Positions 43,392 through 53,773 of a DNA stretch of 64,000 nt are shown piece after piece (position 1 is the stretch's first letter; each line of letters starts with the position of its first letter). The DNA comes from Meandrina meandrites. Its lineage: Eukaryota; Cnidaria; Anthozoa; Scleractinia; Meandrinidae. Location of the stretch: assembly GCA_963693305.1 (NCBI GenBank), contig OY855908.1:27477805-27541804 (forward strand). Direction: 5' to 3'. A program made the translations under genes and the position numbers. The notes beneath the pieces were generated by a model. The model had not been told where the DNA came from. It searched no databases and worked only from the letters and a program-made list of their open reading frames with translations.

Positions 43392-44968
43392 ATGGCATCG
43401 TTCGACTCTAGGTATGAGAAATACGTTGGCAAAAAACTCAGCCAACTTACGGAGGAGACTACAGAACAGGAGATAAAGGAACTGTATAAAAACTGGGCGA
43501 CCAACTATGACAAGGTATACCACTCATAATTGCTCAATTATAAGAGAGAGACTGAGTGTGTTTAAGTTCAATTTGTAGAGTAACCCAATATTTGAGCCCT
43601 ACAACCGTCGGTAAATGTTTGCCTCTCCATCCTCTGCTCTGTTTATTGATTTTGGGAACAGGTCACTATAATTTGTTTTATATAGGATATCATGCAAACG
43701 GCCAAGATAGCTTATCACAGGCCGCTAGCGGAAGCATTAGACACCGCTATCAAACAGGTTTTCCAGGACACAACGAAAAGCCAGATCAAGATTATTGATG
43801 CAGGAGCCGGGACAGGACTCGCTGGTATGGAACTTTGCAAACTCGGCTACACGAATATCGATGCTCTAGATATTTCCCAAGAAATGTTAGATGAAGCGAA
43901 AAAGACGAATGTCTACACGAAGCTCATCTGCGCCCCACTGAATGACCAGCGGAATCCCCAGATAGCAACAGGAGAGTACCACGCGCTGATCAGTACTGGG
44001 GCTCTTGTTATTGGGCATGTGCGTCCCGAGGCTCTCGAAGAGATGACCAGGATGATAAAGAGTGGTAAGAAAAAATTATGTTTATGTTGTCTTCATGTAC
44101 CCTGCGAGCTTTTCCACTCTTAAAAAATTATGCCCTGGCCGGGTACTTAATTACTGCACAAAATATCGCGTTATCGGCGTGCGTATATTAAGAACATGAT
44201 GGCTTTTACCGGACAAATGCAGACTGTAGACCAGTAGTCTTCTAAGTTTACTGTATATAGTGTTACCATTACCACTATTAAGAGTTAACCGTAAATAGGC
44301 GAACCAGAGCGCTATTCAGGCTAACTGGAGTGCCATTTGTCTCACACCGGGCTTCGGGTGGTTTTTGACGGTTTTTGACGATAGCCTTATGATGGAGCTA
44401 CACTTTACACGTTTAATTAGAATCACTCGACAAGAATACTTCAATTCCAGCCTAGAACCCAGGCGTTCCCTTCCCGCTTATCGATTTGGCGCGAAATTTC
44501 GTGACGTCACCGAATGACACTGAGTTTACGTGGACGTCGCGCTCGCCCGAAAGAGGAGGAGAACGCCTAGGGACTAGGCTGCTTCAATTCATATTTAGTT
44601 ATTACTTTGAGCTCGTTTTCTACTTGATTTACAACATACTTCTGTACGTTCCTCTTTAGCCAGTTTTGTGACTGTTTGACTAGAATTCACGGTAGGGCTA
44701 TGTTAGCAGTTTTGTATTGACGAAAAGTAATACTAGAATTGATGAAATTTTAATATCTGTACCTCGTACTTCTCATGATCATTTTGCAGGAGGTCTTTTT
44801 TGTTTTTCAATGCGAGATCTTGATGTAAAGGAATATGAAGAAAAGATGCTGGAGCTTGAGAAGGCAGGCAAATGGCAAACATTTACAAGGGAGAGGATAC
44901 CATATTCTGGCAACGACGATTTGCCTCAAGAAACCAATGGATTCATTTTCAAAGTGCTGAAGAATTAA
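43392..44968 (+). CDS. METTL27-like SAM-dependent methyltransferase, copy C
   Basis: Exons 43392-43514, 43686-44064 and 44790-44968 join in frame to 226 aa. Intron 1 is only 171 bp; intron 2 is 725 bp and contains a MITE. Exon 1 begins MASFDSRYEKYVGKK and ends YKNWATNYDK, as in copy B. Exon 2 contains IIDAGAGTGL at about residues 77-86 and ALDISQEMLDEA. Exon 3 reads GGLFCFSMRDLDVKEYEEKM and ends KVLKN. It is the closest relative of copy B (exon 2 ends GHVRPEALEEM in both). The role is inferred from METTL27: a class I methyltransferase with unknown substrate. A candidate AATAAA is at 45148. Confidence 0.87.
44448..44581. mobile_element. 134-bp MITE with 9-bp TSD in copy C intron 2
   Basis: Ends CAGCCTAGAACCCAGGCGTT and, inverted, CAGCCTAGTCCCTAGGCGTT. 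Exact duplication CTTCAATTC (44439-44447, 44582-44590). Lies between exons 2 and 3 without disturbing the splice sites. Confidence 0.92.
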
Positions 44969-46519
44969 ATTCCTTGCCAGCTTACCTTTTATATTATCAA
45001 TATAACTGTTCGCGTGATTTAATTAATACTTTATCTTTTATGGCGTTTCCCTAGCACAACCTTTAGTTTGATCACGCGTAGATGAAATGATACGGCCAGT
45101 TAAGATCGTCCTTTGTGATTTTATGAAGGCTAGGGGCGCGCTTACGTAATAAAAACCATTGAATCACTTAATACTGAAAATGCCTCAGGTCTGGTCTCTA
45201 TTTTACAAGGGGGTTTGATAGACTTTCATGTGATGCATGTCATGTTGTCTTCGGTTCTTTGGGTGGTACTGTGTCGTCATGGGATCTGATGAAGGAGCCG
45301 GGGATCTCCTTCCCACCCCTTCACCCCTCACCCCTCCCCGGTTCCCCCATCTCTGCCTTACTCTCCCTGACGAATTTGTCACCAATATTCGTAATCGTAG
45401 CAACTCACAAGAGGACTGGAGTCGAGCATACCCTAGTTGATTGTGACCTTTCCTAAATTAAGTATCTAGAAATATACTTTGTCAGACATTTGCTCGTGTG
45501 ATTCAGAGTATCAGATAGCAACCATGTCTTGACTGACGAGACCGGAAACCGCACAAGAAAAGCCACTAGGACCCAGTGTACACTCCCTTCCCGACTATAG
45601 GTCACACAACAGCTGCTGACAGATAATCGCACGTTCAATCGAACTTCCTGATTCAAAAGTTTTATGTAACCAAAAATACCGGCTAGTCCACGGATCCGGA
45701 GTGTTTAGGTAAGTCTATTTCTTTCAATGAATGGTTTGTATGTAACTAGCATGGAATTGATGAAGACATGCGTGTACAGATTGTACAGACCATTTAGATT
45801 CCTAGATTGAAAACTCTAACCCCAAGAGAAGTTAGCCATACCTTGTGATCTTTGGATGTATTTTCCGGGTTTAAGATGTTATGACTTCGATTTCTTTCCC
45901 ATTCGATTGTATTTTTCTGCGACAAGCGAGCGACATTCGGTCAATTGTTTGGATTATTTAATTTTAATTTTATGTTGACGGACACGTAAAACATGGCCAT
46001 CGGAAGAAACTAAGTGAACTAAGAATTAAGGGATGTATTTCTCCCTGTGGAAATTGCCTAAGCGTCATAAAATCGAATGTTACTAAGAACTGTCGGCTAG
46101 CGTATTTCTCATAAAAAGCCATAAGTTTGTTGTGTTATAGTCATGTATTTTTATATCTAAATCTCGTATATTATTAACATATTTAAAACTGTCACGTCAC
46201 GCCTGCTTGCATAGGTCATGCAGTCTCTTGTTTTGTCACGGAACACGGTTGTTTACCAAAATTGTGACAAAAAAGGAATCGCTTATTTCAGCGGAAGAAA
46301 AAGAAACGGTTTGGCCAAAAGAGGAAAATTTGCCAAATCAACTAAAGGTCTCCAATTAATTATCCAAATACTTTCTGGAATACTACAAGAAGATTGATAA
46401 ATGCGGTCTTTGTTATGTGAGTGTTTGTCGCTAAGGGGACTGTTGTAGTAAAGGGAATGCCTTTATTTTGTCGAGGCTTGTCATTGAGTCTTGTTAACAA
46501 AGTGAAACTGTAGGTAGGG
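44969..46519. other. 3' flank of copy C and unassigned intergenic sequence
   Basis: Candidate poly-A signal AATAAA at 45148. Short frames at 45203-45456 cross a CCCCTCACCCCTCCCC tract. I see no further gene. Confidence 0.45.
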
Positions 46520-46722
46520 AGGTATTTCTGTTCCTCCGTGGGATGCTAAATCCATCGTACGGGTTACACCAGCATAAAATATTCGCCGGTACCCATTTAC
46601 ACGCCTCAATGGACAGAGAGAAGCTGTGTCTTGCCCAAGAACACAACAGAGTGACAACGGCTAGGGCTCGAACCCGGAGCGCTCAATCCGGAGTCCGGCA
46701 CATTAGGACATCGCGTCTCTCA
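46520..46722 (-). mobile_element. tRNA-derived SINE, inverted
   Basis: On the minus strand a B box GGTTCGAGCCC (46664-46674) follows a GGACTCCGGATTGAGCGCTC head. The body GTTGTGTTCTTGGGCAAGAC and GGGTACCGGCGAAT matches that of the SINE at 33552-33860. Confidence 0.78.
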
Positions 46723-47239
46723 CTGTTAGGGAAGAGAAAAAATTGCCTGGAGAGGGTGGTGGGTGTGAGGGGCGGGATGGGTAAAATATGGCTCAAAATT
46801 AAGTCGCACTCCCCCTCTCACTAAGCAAAAATTAAATATAAGCGATGAAGCGCGTAAGTTGCATTGTCTCTGCTTAACCGTTTTGCCAATGCTCCAGCCT
46901 AACTTTAAACAATCATTGGATAAGGTTTTTGTGATATCCGGAATTATTCTAAAAACCGTTTTATTATACATTGTTTTAAAGAAAATAATAACAAATGCAG
47001 TGTTGGAGGAGCGAATCGACGATGCCACTCACCACCCGTGAACTTAGCATTGCGCGCGCAACCTACAAATTATTCATTAATCTTCTAGGAGATTAGTGAA
47101 TAATTAACCAATGAGAAGACAGGTAGTGACTAGAATGTATAATAAAATGAGTAGTTTATGATACTCCATCGTCACTGAGCTTTATTTTTAGAAAACTCCA
47201 CTAGACAACTGCAACATACACGATGCCCATATCGTAATG
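46723..47239. other. Unassigned sequence with a 39-bp hairpin
   Basis: AAATTATTCATTAATCTTCT / AGGAGATTAGTGAATAATT at 47068-47106 is a near-perfect hairpin. Otherwise no feature. Confidence 0.5.
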
Positions 47240-47700
47240 AGGGGGAAATTGGGCGTTGGTGAACACCGCATTACCCCAGGAAAATTCGGCAAATATCGCA
47301 AAACCGCTAAAAAAAATTCGAAAAATACTGCATTTTCATAGTAAGGCTGTACAGCTGGCAGATTCATTGACTTGAGAGCAACTGATAGAGGCAAAAAGTT
47401 AAACGAGTGGTGGGACCGTGGGAACAATGACAACACTATCAACTGGTTGTCAAAACAGCCAAATTGTAGATTAAAATATGTTATTAAAATATGCGACAAA
47501 ATAAGGCTGTTTCAGGTTGCTTCTGAAACGACCAGAAATGGCTAAAAATGGTCGGAAAAAAGTATTGTTTACCAAAACGCCTCCGGCAGGTTTGGAGAAT
47601 ACCGCAATACCGCAATTCAAGATTAAAATTACCGAAATACCGCATGAAAAATTGGCCAATACCGCAACGTCGCAAACCCCAATGTCCCCTTTCATAACTG
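47240..47700. mobile_element. Candidate element with ATACCGCAA-rich ends
   Basis: Both flanks are rich in ACCGCA/TGCGGT steps. GGGGGAAATTGGGCGTT at left loosely matches, in inverse, CAAACCCCAATGTCCCC at right. The interior has no coding signal. It ends about 40 bp before the splice acceptor of copy D's first coding exon. Confidence 0.5.
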
Positions 47701-47739
47701 ATGCATATGTGATATCTTTCCTTCTTTTTATTTCAGTAA

Positions 47740-49704
47740 ATGGCTTCAAAGTCTTACGAAACTGGCTTTAAAAAGTATTATGGGGATAGATTAGCGAATG
47801 TCTCTAACGAAACAACAGAAGAAGAAATTGCACGTATATACGACAATTGGGCGAACGAGTATGACAAGGTAACATAGACCCATTATATCATTACAACACT
47901 AAAAAATCAAGTACAAAATCCATGATATTGATTAGTGGAGACCGTTTGGTTTTAAATCCATCCCGCGCAATTGGTGACGTCTTGTGACGTCACGTGACGC
48001 AAACAAAGCAAGGAATACATGTTTTCAGAATTTTCGTTTTCCGTTCACTCGTTTGTTAGTTTGTTTCACATTGATTTCGTCACATGTTGACATTTATTCG
48101 TTATATCGAGGTATATTTTACGTTGGGCTTCTGGATTGTGTTCGTTATAACGAGGATTTCGTTATATCGAGGTTCGTTATATCGAGGTTCTGTTCCATAC
48201 ATTTTACTGTAATTTTGGCCGGGCTGAAAAAAATCGTTCGTTATACTGAGGACTTCGTTGTATAAAGGTTCGTTAAATCGACGTTCCACTGTACGTGTTA
48301 AGCGAGTTCATGAAGCTATGCGATTTCAAGAACATTTTTTCAGAGAGATATCCCGTCGTCCACGTCCTGGAAGACCCAAAGGCATTAAATCGAGGCGAGA
48401 AAAGAGTAAACCGAACCAAATCGTCGCGACGATAGCTTACAAGATCTTTACCTCGCGCTCCGATTCTACTGGACTACTCACTGTTCACCAAGATTGATCT
48501 TTCATGTGAAAGATGGCACATGTATTGTCTCATGGCGCTCTAGAAATGTGTTTTAATTTAATTTTCTATTTTATTTTTCAGGACGTGGTCCTTGCAGCGC
48601 GCGGTGTTTTTCACAAGCCACTAGCCGAATGTTTAGATCGAACCATCAAAGTGGTTTTTCAGAACAAGCCAAAAGATGAAATCAAAATCATCGATGTTGG
48701 TGCAGGAACAGGACTCGTTGGAGTCGAACTTCAAAAACTCGGCTATACTAACCTCCATGCTCTCGATGTCTCACAAGGAATGTTAAACGAAGCGAAGAAG
48801 ACAAACGTGTACAAGAAGTTCATCTGCGCCGCTCTGAATGACAAGCGGATTCCTGAGATTGAAACAGGAGAATTTGATGCTTTGATCTGCGGTGGTACGA
48901 TGCTGACGGGCCACATTCGCCCCTCCGCTCTTGTAGAAATGACTAGAATAGTGAAGATCGGTAAGTTTCACTAGAATCTACCTGAAATTTCGTAAAATAA
49001 AAAAAAATAATAAATAAGCAAAAAAATAAACAAAAAGTATGTAATTATTTGATTATTCGACAAACTGTCGAAACGCATTTGCAGCTATAGATAAACTGTA
49101 CCGAACTTGGGGTACATCAATACTCGCTGGTCGTACAATTCCACGTTTAATTAAACAATTCGCCTTCTTTTACTTTCCTCGAACCGATCTCTCCCCTAAA
49201 GGTCTTGCACAACAATCCTCACATTTCACTTATCCAATTTCAAAATGTCAATCAACGACAAAATCACTATTGCACTAATGTACGCATTGTATGTCACATC
49301 CGGTTAAAATACGGCACTCGACAGTTCCGGTCAAAACTGCGATTGTGCCGTGCTTGCGAGAGGCCGAACGAATCTTGATAACATATGTTAGGTACGGATA
49401 ACAGATAACAATCGCGTCCTGACCGTATATGGCCATGAGCCTACTGACAATATGTGGAATAATGAAGTAGGAGATCTTTCTTTTCAAAGTTCCTGAGCTT
49501 CTTTGTTATCTTTTTTTAGGTGGTCTCATTTGTTTTAACGTCCGCGATGGTCAATTAGTTGACTACCATGGAAAGATATCTGAACTGGAGTCATCAGGAA
49601 AATGGAAAAACGTCTCAAAAACGACAACACCATTCTTCGAAAGCGATGGTATGCCAAAAGAAGCCAACGTGCTCTTGTACAAAGTTCTCGATTTAATAAA
49701 CTAA
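47740..49704 (+). CDS. METTL27-like SAM-dependent methyltransferase, copy D
   Basis: Exons 47740-47868 (43 aa; donor AAG|GTAACA), 48582-48960 (after TTTTTCAG; donor G|GTAAGT) and 49520-49704 (after TTTTTTTAG; stop TAA) join to 230 aa. The N-terminus MASKSYETGFKKYYGDRL differs from B/C and resembles copy E. Motif I is IIDVGAGTGLVG. Exon 3 begins GGLICFNVRDGQ and ends KVLDLIN, a few residues longer than the others. ATTAAA lies just after the stop. Acceptor TTTCAG ends 3 bases before the ATG, supporting an upstream UTR exon. It belongs with copy E in a second subgroup. Function is inferred as for copy B. Confidence 0.87.
48085..48293 (-). mobile_element. Pogo/Tigger-like terminus in copy D intron 1
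   Basis: The right edge read inverted is TACAGTGGAACGTCGATTTA, a CAGTGGAAC...ATATAACGAA-type end that I associate with pogo-like Tc1/mariner elements. CGTTATATCGAGGT recurs several times to its left. Only one clear end is visible. Confidence 0.6.
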
Positions 49705-50409
49705 ATTGTATTAAAAATGAAAAAAAAAAATCATCACTTGTGAACTCAAGCATTCCGTGGGAAATAATTTTGTATCATTACATGAGCTGTTTTGTATCTT
49801 TAAACGTTCTAGCTTGCATTTACTTGGAGCTAGGGGCAACGGCAAAATGAGATCACTTTAAAGCAAGGGTGGCCCTCTATTTGACCTCGGGGACCAAGGG
49901 TGATTTGCCCAAATCTCCGATGATATCAACGTAATTGCTGAGAACAATAGTGAATATTTAAAAAATATATATTTGCCTCTTGTATTCAACAATTAGTCTA
50001 CTCGCCTTCTATCCTCGGAGACCCAGGGGCAGTAATTTAAGTCGGGACAAAACGAAGAAAACCGGGCAGAAATCGTAGTGACGAAAGTTTTCTATAAAAG
50101 TGATAAGAGCCCCTGAGAAACAAGTCTCTCCAGACCATTTCCTAACGGCTCTGCGAATGCTGGCTCCTGATTGACCAAAAAACAAATCCTTTGTATTATT
50201 TTGCCCAATCGGCGAACACCAGCTTCAGGGTCGCTGTCGTGTGTCTTACGCGGCAGTTTATCTGTTTATTTCAATTTACATTAGAGAACCAAAAAAATAG
50301 TCGGGGAATCATTTCCGATGTCAGAAAGAAATATATTTCAAGATCTACCGGGAAATTTTCACTTGGACTGATCAGAGGAATCAAAAATAGTGTCTTGTTT
50401 ACCTTTATG
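49705..50409. other. 3' flank of copy D, unassigned
   Basis: No further gene or repeat recognised. A short A-run follows the stop codon at about 49719-49730. Confidence 0.45.
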
Positions 50410-50411
50410 CG

Positions 50412-50700
50412 ACGCATGGCGGCCGTTCGGCACACTCGTCTGATCTCGTCTGGCACGTGCGGTAAAACAATGCACGCAGTGCGGAAAAATTGCAGCCGGC
50501 CAAAAACAAATTGAGATAAAGTCAGAAAAACGTAAAATCACGCGTACAAGCCAGTACGTTCAATACTTTTAACCCCAAATAAAAGTTTCAGAAAATTGAG
50601 ATCTAGAAGTATCAATCACCATATTTCGGCCATCTGGAATATTCTTGTACTGTAAAGAAATGCACGCAGTGCGGGCCAGACGAGTATGCCGAACCGCCCC
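50412..50700. mobile_element. Candidate MITE with GGCGGTTCGGCA ends
   Basis: GGCGGCCGTTCGGCACACTC near 50417 is matched in inverse by GACGAGTATGCCGAACCGCC near 50680; ATGCACGCAGTGCGG occurs directly at 50470 and 50660. TSD not resolved. Confidence 0.6.
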
Positions 50701-51122
50701 CAATGAATCGCACAGGTAAACAAGGCACAATTTAGTTTACGATACCTCTAATCGGTCCAAACAAAAATAACCGGTGGATGCTTGTACTCCTTTGACGGAC
50801 CAACGTAGGATGTTATGCCATCGTTTGGAGGGAGTGTATAAAATAGCCAGACTAATGTGCATTGATTGGGCCTGATGGATTCGGCCACAGCTTTCAAAAT
50901 TTTTCAGCTGTGGCTGCGAAGAGTCGTTTTACTTGTTCTAACATGAAAGATGTCGGCGACTCGTCATTTGTTTTGCAAAAGCCAGCCAATTTGCTCGCGC
51001 TGACAGTTCAAAATCCCGTGCGAATGCATAACGCTGAACGAGTGAACTCAGCTGTGAAGAAATCGGTGGGTGTTTTTGAGAATCATGGAATTTGCTGGCA
51101 AGCGTTTCCTACTCTCCGGCCC
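50701..51122. other. Unassigned sequence
   Basis: Nothing recognised. The 91-codon frame at 50862-51137 has no known domain. Confidence 0.4.
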
Positions 51123-52130
51123 TACGGAAGCTTATAGGTGCCATCCGACATCCGACTTTAAAAATCCGACATCCGACTTGTTAAAATCCGACATCCGACA
51201 TCTGACATCCGACATCCGACTTGGTAAAATCCGACATCCGACAGTAAAAAAAAACACAGACAGGCCAAACACGACTACTGTTGGTCAAGATAGTATAACT
51301 TTGAGCTTCAAAGCTTTGCTCTGACGAGTACGTCCTTTAAAGACCTCCCCTTTCTGTATGGTATTAGGGGAGGCTGGGGTCTTTAAAGATCTCTCTAAGT
51401 TAAGGCTGATTTTGTATTAAATGCCATTTGTTCATAAGAATCTTTTTAAGATTAGGCACCGAAGGGAGATACTCTGTTACAAACGGTAAATCTCTGTTGG
51501 CCACTTTTTGTTTATTCTGTAGGGCCGACATTCTTTCGCTAAATTTAAATCCTGTAGGATTTTTGTTAGGTTGTCTGGGTAACCTCTGTCGCGTAATCTA
51601 CGCTTGCTTTGTGTAATGTTTTCTTCAAATGTAGCTTTTGAAGAGCTGGTTCTCAGAAGTCGTAGTGCTTCGCCTTTGTTAAAACCTTTCCAAACACCTG
51701 GAGGGTGACAGGAGGTAAAATGCGTGTATTGGAAGGTTTCTGTTGGTTTAAGGTGCGTTCGCACGACGAGAATAGATTCTTTCTTAAATCTTTCGCCCGG
51801 TGTACGCATGTATCCAGGAAAGTTATTTCTGTAACCCTCATTTTTTCAACGATCAAAGCAGGAGTGAAGAACTATCCGTGTTCGACAGTGTTCGCTGCCA
51901 TCTTTTTTTGGACGTTTCCCGCTGACCTGAGCCAATAATGTCGGATGTCGGATGTCGGATGTCGGATTTTACCACGTCGGATGTCGGATGTCGGATTTTA
52001 ACAAGTTGATGTCGGATTTTCGAAGTCGGATGTCGGATTTTAACAACTCGGATGTCGGATTTTAACAAGTCGGACGTCGGATGTCGGATTTTTAAAGTCG
52101 GATGTCGGATGGCACCTATAAGCTTCCGTA
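51123..52130. mobile_element. Satellite-TIR element carrying a Penelope-like fragment
   Basis: The ends TACGGAAGCTTATAGGTGCC are exact inverses. They run into arrays of CATCCGACATCCGACTTxxTAAAA at left (51143-51245) and the inverse (GATGTCGGATTTTAACAAGT) at right (51938-52112). The total is 1008 bp. CCC lies on both sides (51120-51122, 52131-52133) as a possible 3-bp TSD. The core holds a minus-strand retroelement fragment rather than a transposase. Confidence 0.85.
51477..51856 (-). pseudogene. Penelope-like retroelement RT C-terminal fragment
   Basis: On the minus strand, MRVTEITFLDTCVHR in one frame is followed in another by GERFKKESILVVRTHLKPTE, then TFQYTHFTSCHPPGVWKGF, KGEALRLLRTSSSKATFEEN and RLRDRGYP. 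FLD followed by KPT(E/D)xxxYxH, SCHPPGVxKGF and RLLR is the layout I know from Penelope-like and related GIY-YIG retroelements. Frame breaks show it is decayed. It sits inside the satellite-TIR element, so it was either inserted there or captured. Confidence 0.72.
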
Positions 52131-53773
52131 CCCGCCCCCTACCTTCGTACTCAGCATGTGATACAAAAGAAAATCGATCTATACATCAACATGGAGGGAC
52201 TGGGTTCGAAGGAGTACATGTACAGATGCATAACACGGCAGAAGAACACACCACCCCACCCCCCTACTCCCTACCTCAGCAACTTCCGCCCTCCCCCTCA
52301 CCCACCCCTCCGAGGATTTTAGTACGAAGAGGAACCAAACGCTTGACTTTACGTCAAGCACATTCTACTTCGCTAAGCACTAACGGGCGTGTGGTTTGCA
52401 CATTCCAACCGCATTGCTGTTTACGAAAGGACAAGGAACTGAATAAGGTAAGTTAACAGCGTCTTAGAACAGTACTCGGAGTCAGTTCAATTTTGCGCAC
52501 GAAGCCTTATGAGAAAACCATAATCACTAATCTAGTGGGCGACTCGAGAACTGCAGAGCTACGTCTTTAGATAGAAAGTTGCTCTTTCCAAAGCCACTGT
52601 TTTGAAGTATATCAAGAAGACTTTTGGTTGCACTTTTCAGAGTCACCGCGACTTTTGGCTCTTTAATAACCATTTTATTTTTTTCCGATGTACATTAAAG
52701 TAAACAGTGGAGGAAATGCAGACGGATTGTTTACTACAAACAGCTTTTCCACTTATAGCAAATACACAATCAGATTCGCCGCGTACACTACTAAAGTAAC
52801 ATCAAACTGTTACAAAGTAAAATGCCAGAAAATAAAACAGGTTTATTTAGCATCCGTATGAAAGCGACGGAGCTTCAAACAAAACCAGCGGTTTGAGTTC
52901 TGAAAAGTGAGAATATTATCTGCCTTTTCATGTTCATCTTGAATGTTCTTCTCCACGCTAGGTGGCGCTCAATTATTTAATCGCTGAATTTGCTGAGGGT
53001 GTTAACCACATGTTGACGCATGCCTACTTTCTCATGGACCTGTAACAATATTTTTCAAGTACAGGTCATCTTGTTCGGTTTGACTACATTTTGAAGTAGT
53101 TCTTGACGTCAAAGTGCTGTTTAGTTTTCCCGAGTTATTTTAAGAACATGTTACATTAATGTTGGCTTTAGGTTTTCAAGGAGCGATAAATCAATTTGAC
53201 TTCACAGTTTCTTCGTCTGTCAATCCGTGATATTGCTGTTTCAACTCAGGCGAAACAAAGTGATGAAAAAGGTGCAATAAAAAATTCCAAGTTAATTTAA
53301 AAAAATAGGAAAAGGAAACAAGCCAAAGCAGACAAAAAAAATGAGAACATCTATATACCGTATAAACTTGCCAAAATACACCATCCTCTCTCCTGTTCTT
53401 GTTCGTCCCAAAAATGACGTGCCCAGAAATTAAATGATGATTGCCCTGTCTTTCTGACATTTGTATGCCTGAGGTTTCCCTACTTGTTCACTGATGTAAC
53501 ATATTCTCGCTGACAATCCAACACCATCTAAATCTAACCCTCTCCTGGACGTGTTTCTACAATCCCTTCTCCTTAATGGCCACACCCGCCATCTTCACTT
53601 CTGTTTTGCTTCAGCTGTTACCCTACGTTATCCCCAGATAATTCAAACCCCCGCTTATGCATTCAATGGAGTGATATAGAAGCGTTTCAAAAACACGCAA
53701 AGTGCGTTTGTCTCCAGACAAACTAAACATTTGTCAATCTCGGAAATTTGGATTTCGTTTTTTCATTTTCAGA
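52131..53773. other. Intergenic sequence upstream of copy E
   Basis: No gene recognised. Pyrimidine-rich CCCCACCCCCCTACTCCC at 52252 and a T-rich acceptor TTTCATTTTCAG directly before the copy E ATG are the only notable points. Confidence 0.45.

Noticed and set aside
45287..45320. Hammerhead-like CTGATGA with an AGGAG/CTCCT stem
   Set aside because: No GAAA core follows the stem.
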